A stretch of DNA of 64,000 nt from Chionis minor (GCA_013398295.1 VZSF01008758.1:55137-119136); one strand, 5' to 3'. Numbered from the stretch's first letter, positions 11,721 through 24,010 are shown. Notes: generated by a model not told the origin, from the sequence alone. Numbers and translations: made by a program.

Positions 11721-12717
11721 TTTTTTAAAGCCATCAATGCAAAAAAATGGGAACAAGCACCCACTGGACACTACTCCAGGTCCCTTAGGACTCCCCACAT
11801 CACAGCTCTCCACAGGAGCTTGTTGGACCCCACCATTGAGACATTTCACGATGCCTCCCGAGATACCTCCAGCAGGATCAGCACGCACACCTTGCTTCAC
11901 TAGAAAGGCTCCTGCTGATTTTAAACATACATTGGGTCACATCCAGGGTTCCCTTCCCCACTATAAACGCAATAAAACAAACCCATTTGCCAGCTCGTGG
12001 CCAGTGAGAGCTCTACACCGGCATCTGGGCTTAACTCCAGTTTGTGTAGCCTGGGTGGACGAACAGGAGATGCGTTTTGCAAAACCACTGAAGTTTAGAT
12101 CATCTCTTACACGTGCAACAGCAGCTTTTCTGGATGTGCCACCACCAGCAACTCCCTCCGCTGGGAAAGGAGGATGAGCTGATCCCTGGACATCGTGGGG
12201 TCAATTAAAACTGAGAGGCTTTGGCTACCTCTAGGCAGAATTAAATCAAAACCAAATGGTTTTCTTGAAGGAGAGCAGGGCTGTGGAAAACACACTTACA
12301 GGTAGGATTCTTTTTTAAAAGCACAGTGTTGTATTTCTGGGGAACTTTTAATTCAAACTGATTAAATAATGATCCCCTGTCGCGATGTACACTTTCGAAT
12401 ACCCACTCAAGGAGTAATTCAGCATGCCGGCAGCACGACAGGGTCACTGTGCATCTCACAGGAGCTTGCAGGACTCTGACAAACTCTTATAGTGGCGATT
12501 CCTCCCTCCTCAATAGCACAATCAATTTAATTTAGTGGTGGCTTTGCTTTCCCGTATACACTTTCCTTTTTCAAGCACTCCCCCTCCGTGACGTTTGGTG
12601 GCATCTGGCCCACAGCTGCTTCTCAGAGGGTCCCATCAGCCTCTGAGGAGCAGAGATATACCTCATTTTCCTGGCAGCAGAGTCCATGGGAGCCACTATC
12701 ACACTGGTCCGAGTGTT

Positions 12718-12740
12718 GGGAGGGAGGGATGCAGGGGGGG
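12718..12740 (+). other. G-quadruplex motif
   Basis: Three GGG runs separated by single A residues, then a 5-nt loop and a run of seven G (12734-12740). This satisfies the usual four-run G4 pattern. Whether it folds in vivo is unknown. Confidence 0.5.
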
Positions 12741-13280
12741 ACGGGACGGATGAAGGGGGAGGCCACGCTACACCCCGCAGGCAGCCCGTTGCTGTCCCGT
12801 GTGCGCACGGGTTGTTTTACAGGCTGCCTCCCAAAACAGCACAACCTGCCGAGCCTATTCAGAGCCAAGAATGGCATCTTCACGCCAGGTGCAGGTTTGC
12901 TGGAGATCTTGTTAAAGGGAGCTCAGGTCTCTCTCCCTGGTCATGCTTTGATGAAAATGCTCGGGAAATAAGGATTTTGGGGAACAAGGAAGGGGAGCAT
13001 TCGTTTGAATAGACGCACTCTCTCCATCCCTGGCTCTGTTGGGAGAGGACCTTTCCGCTGGCGAGGGAGGCAGCGTTTCCCACGGGCAAAGGGGACACAG
13101 CTCCATGTGGACCCAAGTCTCTGGGTTGGCTCCGCAGGGCGGCTCTGCCAGTGCTCTGCCTCTGTCCTCCCCACCTGGTACACACCAGCCACCAAGGCAC
13201 AAGGAGGCAGACTGGACATTAAAGGGAGGAAAAAATGCTGCCATACTTCTGTCCCTGCTCTCCATCCTCCCCGAAGCCCT

Positions 13281-13300
13281 GGGGGGGGCAGAGGGCAGGG
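13281..13300 (+). other. G-quadruplex motif
   Basis: A run of eight G followed by GGG twice with short loops, enough for four G-runs of three. It lies inside a GC-rich patch with no promoter evidence. Confidence 0.45.
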
Positions 13301-14295
13301 ATGTGCTCGGTGGCACCCTCAGCACTGAGCCTTCCCACGCCTGTCACTAGTCCTCCCGCAGAGGTGGTCAGCGGGGCTGGAAGGATCATGATTTCTCTGG
13401 CCGGGGCAAGCAGTTTTCCCAAGACCCTGATTGATGATGATGCCAAGCTTGATTTTTAAGGTGCATTTACGTATTCGTGCCCAGGGGCATGGGCACACAA
13501 CGTTCCTTCCCTCACAGCACGTGTCAGGGACATGTGTGTCTGATGCCAGCAGGTTTAGGAGGCACGTGCAGGGCCTGGCTATCAGCAGAGCTCCTGAAAG
13601 GAGATTTTTTTGGAGGCCATTTGTCCAGTTAAATTGAGTCCAGCTCCCTCCCAGTCAGCAGCATGCATCCCCCTGCAAAGGGCTTTTTGAAAGTTGTCCT
13701 CCCCGAGGTCCCCAGTGCTGCAGGATTTAGCAGGTCCTGGGAGGCCCCGGTCTATTTTGGGGACACCCTCTGGGAGACACCAGGGGTTTCACTGTTTTTT
13801 TTCCACCAATTTCACATGTTTGGGAGTAAGGTCAGTTATTTTCTCTGGCTGGCGTGGGCAGGATGTGGCTCTTGAAAGCAGGAGAGCCCGTTCACTCACC
13901 CAAGCTCCTGCCGTGTCCCGTGGTAGTGGTACCCCATGGAGCCTTGCACCGTGGTACAAAGATGCTCAAATTGAGATAGTTCTGCACAGGCAGCCCGCAG
14001 GATTTGGACAGGCGTCCTGCCAAAAACCCTTTGCATGCCGAATGCCCAGCTCCCTCTCTCCCAGTTTTCCCCCGCTTCAGCCCGGGAGCATCCCTGGCTG
14101 CTTTATTTATGCTGTGCAGAAAAATACCTGGCAGCACTCGTCAGCGGATATCCACGTTTCTGTCAATAACCGTGTACCTCTGCCCAATTAGTGCCACACT
14201 GCCAGCGTGTAGGAAGGAGGTGGCTCCCACCCACCGGCCCCCACAGCCGCAGAAGGCGGTTCAGCGTGGCCCGTGGCTACGGAACGCATCACACC

Positions 14296-14600
14296 TTGCC
14301 TGCTTCTTCCTGTCTTAGGTTAGCTGAACCCCATGAATATTTCAATAGCCTCTGTCCGCCCAGGATACTATTAATTTTGGAGTCCCTATAATCCAATTCC
14401 TTTTCCTCCAAGTGGGTGGTGATTATTAATTTCACAAGCTATGCTTCCATCAGCTCCTTCCTAGTCCCTTGTGGCTAAGGAATATTAATCCACATTCATA
14501 CTGTCGTTCAGCTGCCCAGGAGACGCTGGTGTGAATGGTATTATTATTAATACCACTGCTTCACACGTGGTTAAAAGCGACTTAAAGGCGCACGGGTGGG
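14296..14600. promoter_or_regulatory. AT-rich island with TAAT/ATTA motifs
   Basis: Dense ATTAAT/TTAAT words (near 14369, 14425, 14484 and 14545) and ATGAATATTTCAAT near 14331. A 7-bp stem/4-nt loop inverted repeat GGTATTA-TTAT-TAATACC lies at 14537-14554. It resembles homeodomain-rich developmental enhancers in composition. Conservation is untested. Confidence 0.27.
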
Positions 14601-16130
14601 TTGCAAAGGTCATTTGCAGAATAGCACCTCCATGCTTATGGCCAGAGTGAAAAATGGCAATGCTAAACCTCTGGTTTTTGTGGAGGTTTCACCAGGACCC
14701 TGAGAAGGTCTTCAAGGAGGACATCAACTGCAGCCCTGTTCTCAGCCGTCCTTGGTAGCCAACAAGGAGCAAATACTTTTGTCCTTCTTTTGGGGAAACG
14801 GGGGAAAAAAATGAAATCCAAACACGATCGCTCTACTTAAATAAATGAAGTGCCATGATGCTCTGGACCACAATCACTTTTGACACCTCAACCTTATTAT
14901 CAAATTTGCTTGAAATTAAGCAATTCATTTGAGTTCTGTTGGAAAGGCGGAGAGTGGAGGAAGACAGCTGTTGCGCTTTTTCGCAGAGCAAGAAAGCCTT
15001 TCCCTGGCAGCCAGGTTGACGCAGGCAGGCGATACACATTTCAATCAAATAACTCACGGAGGGACTTGACAACACATCAAGGACTTCTTCAACGTGGGGC
15101 ACTAAATGTCAGAAAGATAAATAGAAAAAAAGAAAGCCAAGAAACGCAGCATTAAATAATAAATAGCCCCAGAGGGCTCCTGTTCACTAACAAGGGTCAG
15201 GGCATCCACCGACTGACAAAGAGAGGAGGGGGCAGGGGGTGAGGCGGTGCAAAGGGAACCTCAACAGATCACAGGCTAAATCCACATCGCTGCTGGAAAC
15301 CAGCGCTCAGACTCCCGGACTGCAGAACACGGGCAGGGCTGCCCTGGGGGCTCTCCCAGAGCAGAGCATCTCCACATCCACAAGGACTCCCTAATCACCC
15401 TGTTCCTCTCTCTCAGCCAGCACGTTACCTGGTCTTTCACTCCAAAATAAACACAAGCTCAAGCAGAGCTTTCTAATTTGCACACTGCGGGGACAAGGCC
15501 CCTCTTCAAGTCCACGGCATCTGAAACCGGAGCGCGTTTCAGTTTTGTTACTTAGCACTCCTGGCAGCCAAATAGGCTGGAGACTTCACAGATGTAACTA
15601 CTTTCCCAGTTTTTTCCTCCTAGAAGAATGTAGCATTCCCAAATTGTCAGCACTTCAGCCGGCACAGCCCCAGCAAACACACCGACGCAATTACAAAAGC
15701 AGAGGAGGGAAAGATTACTCCCTCCCAGACCTTGCCCCGAAAGGTCGCAGACAAGGAGTCAAATCCCAGACCTGCTGAGTCCCCCTTTGGGTGGCAAACT
15801 CTTGGTTTTCCAGATGTCGCGCAGCCTGGGCTGCCAGATGTCCCGAAATCCCAGCCCCGCAGCCCCTGCGAGCACCGAGCGGCTTGGCATCTCGCAGGGA
15901 CCCAGCTGGGACGCATCAGCCTCGCAGCGCAGACGCAGGCAGCCCCCGGGGCTGGCAGCCCCCCGTTGCTTTTTGTGCAGCAAGTTGTGGAAGACGAGGG
16001 ATGAAACCTCTGCCTGCACCCGGGCACCTCGCTGAACTTGGGCACGTTAGGGAGGTTTGGTACGACTTGGAGACCACAAGTGGCATAATATGAACAGCAG
16101 ATGCTGTCTGGCATGCAGGGATTTTTTCAC
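14601..16130. other. Unique sequence with an AT-rich pocket
   Basis: The pocket at 14820-15000 contains the inverted repeat TTGCTT-GAAATT-AAGCAA (14906-14923). Bases 15640-16060 are GC-rich and open on both strands without a recognisable product. No repeat family is seen. Confidence 0.5.
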
Positions 16131-16161
16131 GGGAAGGGAGGAAAGAAGGGAGGAAAGAAAG
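16131..16161 (+). repeat. GGAA-type purine microsatellite
   Basis: GGGAAGGGAGGAAAGAAGGG-type repeats over about 31 bp. This is an imperfect tetranucleotide purine tract. GGAA runs can bind ETS proteins, but that is not shown here. Confidence 0.7.
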
Positions 16162-17555
16162 ATTCCAGCCCCTCATTTACCCTCCCAAAGAATAAACAGA
16201 CAACTCAAGGTACTCACTGTTCTAAGTAGTCTCCTGGTAGACATTCACTGAAAACCATCCCATCTCTCTTTTCCTACCAACACAGCAAACTCAGAGCTTC
16301 TGGTCTGTTTTTTCCTCCAGCCCTGCCTGCAGAGCCCAGGCAATCAACAACTAATTAATTACCCCTGCAAGTCTGAAGCCTTTCCTTGATTTCTGTTAAA
16401 GGCCCCATCACCTGAGCATGGGAGGTTTCACCACGAGCTGACCCAAGAAGAGCTCTGCAAGATGCTTTAACATGGCACAAAGGTTTAGCACCCACTTTCT
16501 GTTGGCATTACCTGCCTTCCAAACAGGAGGAGCTTTGGCTCTGTGGCCTCAAGTCCTAGCCCTTGGGTAACCTGCACCCTGCTTGCACCCTTAGGCTTTT
16601 CCAGAGCATCCTAACCCAACCCTAATGCTATGCCAGGGAATGGTCTCATTAACCTAAGTGAGATTTTTGTAGGGGCTCTCAGGAAGATGTGCTTCATTGA
16701 AACCACTACAGAGTTTCCAGACCTTCTCCAGAGGTCTGGAGAAGTGCTATGTCCTGGTCTTCCACCTCAAGGGAACATCTGAACTCTGCAGTGCTCATTC
16801 ATGCTCTGAGCTATGCAAGACACGCTCTTCCCCTATACCATTATCTTGACAAATGGAGCTAATCCAGATGACTATATTGCCGATACTAATGTTTTGCATA
16901 CAATGCCCTGCTCTAAACGAGCTTAATAACAATTCGTGCACGTTGCAGATTAATGGCAGGTAGAAAAAGGAAAACTATTAATTTTGGTACCTGTGCTGCC
17001 ACACGGGAATGGGCAGACTCTTCCACCTCAGCCCTACCAGAGCGATGTCCTCCCCTGCATCTGCTGCTGCAGACACGGGCACGTGGCAGGACACGGCAAG
17101 ACAGGCTGCTGTGTCTCTCGGAGAGTACACTAACCAATTACATGTAGATAAGTACATTGCAAATTCTTTGCAGCTCCAGTAAATCAATTTTTCATACAGC
17201 ATGAGGAAGAAGTCAATGCACTGACAATAATGTCTCAAACCTTTCAGCGCTTCTCAGCCCTTTTTCCAGCGTGAGCTCGATGCAGCACCTGGCCTGGGGT
17301 TCCCCACGGCAGATCCCGTCTCCTTCTCCGGACATTAGGATGGAGCCTGTGAGATGGAGGTCACCTCAGGGCAGCAGGCTCAAGGTTGGCACATCCTGTA
17401 CACGGCATGTATTTTATAAAAAACAGCGGGGTCAAGTGAGCAGGTAAATTTTATCTCTCCCCTTAAACCAGAATTTTGCTGGTGAGTTCTGTAGAACTGC
17501 AGCCGGACACCAGGAACTCCTTTTTTCGGCACGCAAACAATACCTGAGAGAGAGG
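16162..17555. other. Unique non-coding sequence, no gene seen
   Basis: Contains a 9-bp perfect inverted repeat CTTCTCCAG-AGGT-CTGGAGAAG at 16723-16744 and an AT-rich pocket at 16840-17000 with ATTAATTTT. I recognise no repeat family. Confidence 0.5.
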
Positions 17556-17700
17556 GAGAGTTTTCAGAAGTGATTTAGAGCCTAAAACTCATTTTTTTAA
17601 GGGATACAGGTATTTAGGAATTAAAATCACATTGAGCCTCATTTGCACTTAGGCTCTTGTGTGTCTAAGTAACATCTCAATAACATCTGAAGCTAATTCT
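17556..17700 (+). repeat. Possible ancient CR1/L3-like LINE tail (weak)
   Basis: The stretch carries paired words of the kind TTTAG-AGCCTAA, TATTTAGGA and ACTTAGGCTCTTGTGTGTCTAAG. These resemble the TTAGGC-CCTAA words I remember from old CR1/L3-type LINE 3' regions in reptiles. The resemblance is by memory of motif style, not alignment, and may be chance. Confidence 0.2.
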
Positions 17701-18617
17701 CATGCTCACTATGCGATGCAGAGGGCAAATGGAGAAACCCCGGTGTCTGGAAATCCTTCTGGGGAACAAGGGGAATCAAAGCCTTCTATCCATAATCTGG
17801 TGACTTCTCATGGAAGATTGTTTGGAGATCCAAGGACTCTCTTAGTCTGTACCTGGAGCTTTGTGAAGGACCTATTTTAACACTGGCTGCATAGACAGGC
17901 ATGGAGATACTTGCCTTTTTCTTCAAACCTGCATGCGGTGCCTGAGCTGAGCACCCAGCTGCAGGTCTGGTGCATCTCACTGTTTTTACGGGACCTGGCC
18001 TGTTTCAGGAGTCTTGAAGGATGGGAGACAACAGTGGAGCCAGTCCTACAAGGAGCCTCTTCTTTCGGTCCAGGAGTGTGCTGAAACTCCCTCTGAAATG
18101 ACACTGCCATTCATTAGAGAGCGAGAGATTTGAACATGTCTTTAAATGTTGGCTTTAGAGATATTTAAGCAGCTGATCATTACTTGTACATGTAAAAGGC
18201 AATAAAAAAGGAAAAATTAAGCCAAGAGTGATGATCTCACTCGCTTTTATTAAGGGAGCCATTAATTCTGGCGTGATGCGGGTTGATAAAGGCCTGCTTT
18301 CACATGAGCGCTGCCATGGTCTGAAGCGGTTCCAGAGGAACGCTGGGTTTGGCTCCAGCCTGCGGGATGTGGGGTATTGGGGGAGATCAGGGCTGCACCG
18401 CGCTTGGTGCGGCGCATAAGACCCCAACTCCTTCTCTGGTAGGGTCTGCACTCTGAGGAGAGAAGGGGAGCTCAGGGAAATAAACTGGGTTTGTTTAACT
18501 TGTTTTGCAAGTGGGGAAGAGATCTGAGGTGTATAGAGGATGTCTGGGTAGAGCTTGAACCCATAGTCCTCTTTCCCCACAAAGTATCACAGAGTTTCTT
18601 CGCAAGCCCAAGATAAT
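17701..18617. other. Unique sequence with an AT-rich pocket
   Basis: Bases 18115-18290 are AT-rich, with TGATGATC, AATTAAG and TTTTATTAAG words, and may be regulatory. A minus-strand frame at 18155-18580 has no recognisable domain. Confidence 0.45.
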
Positions 18618-18750
18618 TCAATTTTACTACTGACTTGCCGTGTGGTCATAGCCCAGTTCCTTAAGACATGGCCCAGTTTCGCTATTACAAAACACAGATT
18701 ATAGCCCTAGCCCGTCTCACAGCGTTACTCCACGATGGATTGCAGAACAT
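18618..18750 (+). repeat. MIR-family SINE relic, forward
   Basis: The order of blocks matches the MIR core and 3' half: ACTACTGACTTGCCGTGTGGTC (core), CCAGTTCCTTAA, CCCAGTTTCGC, AAAACACAGATTATA, CCTAGCCCGTCTCACAGCGTT. They line up with MIR's tgtgtgacctt / aagttacttaa / ctcagtttcctc / taaaatggggataat / acctacctcatagggtt. Many substitutions fit its great age. MIRs predate the bird-mammal split and are rare in bird genomes. Confidence 0.55.
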
Positions 18751-20505
18751 ATTTTTTTTTGTTCTCTATGATTAACAACACCAAAACACCCTGACACTAC
18801 CACAGCAGAAACAGCACGTAGAGAGCAAAATGCAAGAAATAACCCCAGTTGCAAGAACAGACCCTTCTCTGCTCGAGTGCACCCTGGGTTTGGCATCAGA
18901 AACCCACTTTCATGGACTTCCAGGTGTTAAGAGGCCGAGTAAACACTGGTTTCCTCTGGCCTGCCTCCCTGTTGCTCTGCATGGAAACGCACTGGTGTAG
19001 TCCTGGGGGGCTAAGGGGTACGGTGCCCTGCACCTCCTCCTGCTCTCCTTGCCCGCTGAGCTCAATTAGATGTAGAAACAGTTGGATGTTGTCTCCATGC
19101 CTTCCCAGTGCCTGTGGTAGCAGAGGAAAACCAGAATGTTTTATTAAGAGTATTACAGCAATAACACTGACTTGTCGGGATATTTCCTGGCAGTTAACAT
19201 CTTGCTGGATCGAATACCTTTGGCTTTGCCTGGGGCCCTCAGATCCTCCAGCCATTTAGCTGCCAGGAAAAATACCCTCTATGTTGGCGACTGCAATTTA
19301 ATTACTGAAGCTTTTCTGAGGCGTAGGATCAGGAGACTTTCATTTTAAGAAACACCTTTTCCCCTTGCCAAGTCATCCCCAAGTGCCTTGCAAAGCGCTG
19401 AAGGACGATGAGTGACGTCTGAGTAAGCCAGCCGAGCAAGCGCCAGGTATTGCTCTCCCTCACCCAGCAGGAGATGACAAGATTCCTGAGGAGGAGGACT
19501 GTTGTCCTAAAAATTAATGTTTTGCTCTCTAAAATGTACCTTTGGTGCACTAGTCTCCTTCCAGGCAGGGTTTGCTGCATCGGTCTTGTACCTGTTATGG
19601 TCTAAGCCAGAAGGATGCCAACCTCATCATAGCTGCGAAGCTGGGTTGAGCCTCAGGGACTGAGGGGAGTTTGGTACCCAAATTTCCATCAGTCCGTGCC
19701 CCCCAGGCCCTTTCACAGAAGCAGATAAGCGGGGATGGGAATGTCCCTGAGCGCTCGGACACTGTAGCCGTGCCAGCGGTTAAGCTGGTGCCTGGTGTGG
19801 CTGTACCACCCGACGTTGTCCCCGTGCCTTCGCACACCCTGGAGCCGGCAGGTCGCAGGGCTCTTTCCCACCAGGCACACTGCGCCCACCACCCTATTTT
19901 GCAGGATGCGGACACACAGTCGAACCCTTGCGTGTCACCTGCCATGCCCTGGAGCCGCCCTGGACACACATTTAATTTGTTAGCCTTGGAGCAACATGCC
20001 TCCCTCCAGCCAGCACCCTGCGGGAGCATCTTGGAAGCACCGATTTCTTCTTATGATGCTCCTGTGAAGTCCCGCTCACCCAAAAGGGCAGCTGAGGCAA
20101 GGAAAGGCCAAGCGCCTTGTAAGACACTGACAACAAATCCCCGCCTTGTGCTAGTCTCACAAACCTGGTTGCCTTTAATAGCAGCAAAGGAAGAAGTATG
20201 ATTCTCCAGTGTGCTTGTTCTGCTGTTAGGATTTAAGTTCCTACAGGGGAAAAAGGCATCCAAAGAGTTGCTGGGGGCAAAACTCTTATTAAAAGAGAGT
20301 CTGAAGAGTGGGGCTGCAGCTCTGCGTGCCACCTGTGGGCACCGAGGAGCTCACCCTGCTGAAATGGCAAACGCCTGCTCTGCCACGCAGCAGCCTCCAG
20401 CTTTCCTCAGTGCCTCACCCGGCTCTGGTGCCTGTAAAGAGAGGGGCACGCACAGCCCCGGCGCACGCGGCAGGAATTACAGAATGTACGGGACCGAAGA
20501 TTGTC
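18751..20505. other. Unique sequence, no gene seen
   Basis: Contains a plus frame of 176 codons (19671-20201) and an overlapping minus frame of 144 codons (19595-20029). Neither has a known domain, and their overlap argues for chance. A T-run lies at about 18752-18761. Confidence 0.5.
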
Positions 20506-20765
20506 ATTTAACAGAGCTGCGCCAATTCATTCATTATTTAATGATTTAATTGATGACCGCAGCGGAAAGCTGATAAAAGCACAGCCCTGGCCTACAAACC
20601 ACCTTTTGCTGTATTTATTAAGTGCAGTGGCACAACATATATTGAACTGAATATATTTGAATGTAAATTGGGCCTTCTTTAGCGTACAGGTAATTATTGC
20701 ATTTAATAACTATTGCTGCTATAGGTATCGGATTAACATGAAGTGAGGGAAGTAGGGTATAAACA
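20506..20765. promoter_or_regulatory. AT-rich island, strong candidate non-coding regulatory element
   Basis: It contains ATTCATTCATTATTTAATGATTTAATTGATGA-type sequence (20525-20555), GATAAAAGC near 20571, GTAATTATTGC near 20690 and TTTAATAAC. It has no frame over about 30 codons and no repeat signature, and is sharply flanked by GC-richer sequence. High density of TAAT/ATTA and GATA motifs suggests a developmental enhancer. Conservation was not tested. Confidence 0.3.
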
Positions 20766-21889
20766 CACGGAGGTGTGAGCAGCTGCCCCTGCTAATGCAC
20801 GTGAATCCTTTACCCCAGCAGAGGGGAACACAGCAGCTGCGTCACGCTTCCCCACCATTATACCTATCTTTTCCCAGTGCTTCTTCCCAGCACCAGTCAC
20901 TCGTGTCGCTAAACCACCCCAGGATCACAGCTCAGCCTTTGTGGTCACGCACTCAGGGGGCTGTCCCACCCCAGCCGGCTTTGCAGGTTGAGCTGCAAAA
21001 GCTATCAGACAAGTAAGAATGAGGTGGGAACCATAAAACACTTTGCTGATGGCAAATATGTTTTGCATTTGTTTAGGAAAAGAAACAGGGGATGACCTGT
21101 TGCTGTTTGCCTTTGTCCTTTGAGAAACCTTTTTGTCCTTTGAGAAAACTCTTGTTGTGAGTGTTTTCCCATGCACTGGTTTTGGTGGTACCGCTGCCCA
21201 AGGCTGTCAGCTCAGGGAGGCGGTCACTGCCAAGGGCTTCCAGCTCCATCCTCTTGGTGAGCAAGGAGAGGTCACGGAGGGCAGGGAGGCTGCCGTCAGT
21301 CACCTTGCTGAAGCACCCTCCAGCGAAATACTCCGCTGCGCTAACTCCCGGCAGCCACCTCCATTCATCACTCCCCTCGATATCCCAGTATGAGTGATTC
21401 CTACGTTTCTACTGCCCAAGCAAACAGCCGTAATTTATCTTTGCCGTAGCCCCATGGAGCTGCAGAGCAGGACATCACCCAACGGAGCGAAGAGGACCAG
21501 AGGCACCCAGGGCCCACGCGAGCTCGGTGTAACGCAGGGGGAGCAGAGCAATGCAACGGCTGAAGCTTGCTAGTACCCTGTTTGGCCTTCCTAAAAGAAG
21601 GTGTTAAAACACAGGGGAGTTTAAAGGCTTGTAAAACATCCTGTTGTTAAACAGGTGGTGCTGCACCAGCAAAATATTTTGCGAGCATCGATGCTGCTCA
21701 CAGCTGTGCCCAGAAGAGGGTTATTCTGCTCAGGTTATACCTTTAATGTCTCTTCTAATCAGATTTGATGTTGTGCTGACGCAGGTGCTGACAGCGTCCC
21801 TTCCCTCTTCCTTCCCCACCACTGATCCTCCTCCCCTTCCAAAGGCACACAGGTCTCTGCAGCCCTACCGCTGAATAAACTGCAAGGCC
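20766..21889. other. Unique sequence, no gene seen
   Basis: Moderate-GC unique sequence with a short tandem duplication annotated separately. An AT-rich start of the next island begins near 21880. Confidence 0.5.
21112..21150 (+). repeat. Tandem duplication, 20-bp period x 2
   Basis: TTTGTCCTTTGAGAAACCT (21112-21130) is followed after one T by TTTGTCCTTTGAGAAAACT (21132-21150), with a single difference. The near-identity implies a recent local duplication or conversion. Confidence 0.85.
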
Positions 21890-22100
21890 AGGGCTCTCGT
21901 CCTGCACAAATTGGTGAGGAAATGTATTTATTAGGAAACACTGAGATTGCGTTAGACATACAGATTATGGGTGCAATTTGAATGGCAAATACGTTCTGGC
22001 AAGATGCTATTATGTATTTATTTGCACATGGTGTAATAAAGATGACAACGGATGATGTCAGAAGCGGGGACGTTCAGAAAGGATTTCAATTTAGCAGAAG
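21890..22100. promoter_or_regulatory. AT-rich island, candidate conserved non-coding element
   Basis: ATGTATTTATTAGG near 21921, GCTATTATGTATTTATTTGC near 22005 and TGTAATAAAGATGAC near 22031, with a TGATGTCA near 22050 resembling an AP-1/CRE-type site. No frame, no repeat. The composition fits a distal element; this is inference. Confidence 0.25.
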
Positions 22101-23118
22101 AGCCAGCACCTTGTTAACTTCTGACACCTGAAAGTAGCTCCCAGATGCTGGCAGGCTACCTTGGCCAGCCTGACACACCGCCTTCATGTCTGTCCTCTTA
22201 GTACCATGGTCAGAAAGACTTACTAACTGCTTAATGCTTCCGAGCAGAGAGGTGTAAATGTTCGTTTGTACTTCAGAGAGTAAAAAGTAACTGTATTTCA
22301 GCTTTCCTCTCTTTCTCCCTGCCTCGAGAGGAAGGTCCCCAGAGCAGAGGTCACGCTGTGACAATGCTACAGCTGGAGGAAACTGCACGTCCTGCAAGTA
22401 AAAAGTCCCACAGTTTCAAGAGTTTCAAGACTGCTAGGAAAGTCCTTTTGAGTCTGTGTGAATGGGTGACAATGACTTTTCAATTGCAGACAAGCAGGGA
22501 TTCTCATCAGCCCAAGATGACAATGCCTGTGGCACCTTCGTGGCCATTTTCACAAGAAATTCTCTGGCAAACACACTCTTAGAGACAAAGACATCTCACA
22601 AGTGTGCTGCACACCTCACCAAGTACACTCCCTCTATCCAGTGATGTTCTTATCACTGTGGCCCATGAACGGGCTTTTATCTATCCTGTGTCCAGCTAAC
22701 ATCAGTTTCGAGAGAGCAGTTCATGATGAGATACTGTAGGTCAACATCCACATGTGAAACCCTTGAGTGCCTGCACGTCGTTACTCACTCCACAGTCTCC
22801 GTCAGGGAAACCAAGGCATGAAACTTGGCTGTCATTTTTTAAATTACACTCATATGATCTTCTGATCTTTAGTAACACTCAAAGCTAAGGGGATGGAAAT
22901 CACAGGACTCTGTCTCCTGTCCCCATGTCACCATCTCCAGCTGAGCTGGTGGTGGTGGCTCCTTGCACCAGCTCCCATGGGCAGCACTGCTCCCCACTAA
23001 AGCTCGCTGCCAGGCCTGGTGTTGCACCACCTTCTTGTGTTTACATGATTTTCCAGCCTTTGGGCTTGCCTCGCATGGATGCAAAGTCCCTGCTGTTGTT
23101 CCAGGGAGATGAAGGCAG
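22101..23118. other. Unique sequence, no gene seen
   Basis: Contains a 9-bp perfect tandem AGTTTCAAG x 2 at 22412-22429. Bases 22780-22850 bear a faint resemblance to a minus-strand MIR (GGAAACCAAGGCATGAAACTTGG), too weak to call. Confidence 0.45.
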
Positions 23119-24010
23119 CATCTCATCTTCAGTCAGGCTCATTTTCTATATCGGCACATGGGTACACCTTAAATGGGAGAAGATAACACAGCAACCTATT
23201 TTACATTTCACTTTTCATCCTCCTAATGAATGAAGGCTAATTATGAATTTCTAATTTCCACTGTTTATACAAAGCACTTTTGCTTTATTTCCTTTTGACT
23301 TTCTTCAGAAGCCGTAGGAGTTCACAGCCTCTGGTGCCTTTATGCAACAGGAAACACAATCAAATAAGGAAATTTATGTAAACCTTGGTTTTGCAAGAGG
23401 AAGATGTGCTACTGTGTGCGAGTTGGCAATGAACAGGCTCTCATAATGTATTCCTCATTGCTTTCCTCTTCCTTTGCAGACAGTCAATACCCTTGAGAGA
23501 AGTTAATTAGATCCGCTTCACTCTGTTTGGTCCTACCACTCTGAGTGCTGAGTACAGGGGAGAGGGAAATCCCTGCAAAGCAAATTGACTCGATTAGAGT
23601 GAGAGACCACTGAACAATCGTTTGCATTGTCCGTGGTCACAGAGGACGATCTACTTTAAAAGCAAGCATGAAAATGTTAGAACATTTATTTTAAAATATT
23701 TTTGCAAAATCTCAGTTCAGTAACAGGATGCAAGCGGAAACTTAAAAGGAGCTGTTTTCAAAGGCCCCGGTGTACACAATATGTTCATAGAACCATACGC
23801 CTGAGTATGTAGTCGTTTGAAACCACTCACCACAGGTATTAGTATTTCTAAGTAACCATTTGCACATCAAACTAATGAAGGTGATCTTATGTACAAAGCA
23901 GGCATCTAACGCGTGTGTACGTCTGGCTGTATCGCTGCAGAACTGGCTGAATGGATTGAAAACGTACAATAAAATTGCACCTCATGTAGCTTTTTTTTTT
24001 TAAAGCCTAC
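23119..24010. promoter_or_regulatory. Long AT-rich block, possibly several conserved non-coding elements
   Basis: About 900 AT-rich bases with words such as CCTCCTAATGAATGAAGGCTAATT near 23218-23242, TTTATTTTAAAATATTTTTGC near 23685 and a T-run at 23991-24001. It has no convincing frame or repeat. It may hold more than one element. Confidence 0.22.

Larger units (their letters stand above)
11721..14295. other. Unique, partly GC-rich sequence, no gene seen
   Basis: Frames up to 165 codons are open on both strands (for example 13694-14191 plus, 12912-13325 minus), mutually overlapping and without known domains. Bases 12170-12560 are AT-richer. Two G-quadruplex-type motifs are annotated separately. 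Confidence 0.5.

Noticed and set aside
19595..20201. Plus (176-codon) and minus (144-codon) frames
   Set aside because: Mutual overlap, Pro/Ala/Ser-rich translations and no domain point to chance.
22780..22850. MIR-like patch on the minus strand
   Set aside because: Only one block resembles MIR; order and spacing of other blocks fail.
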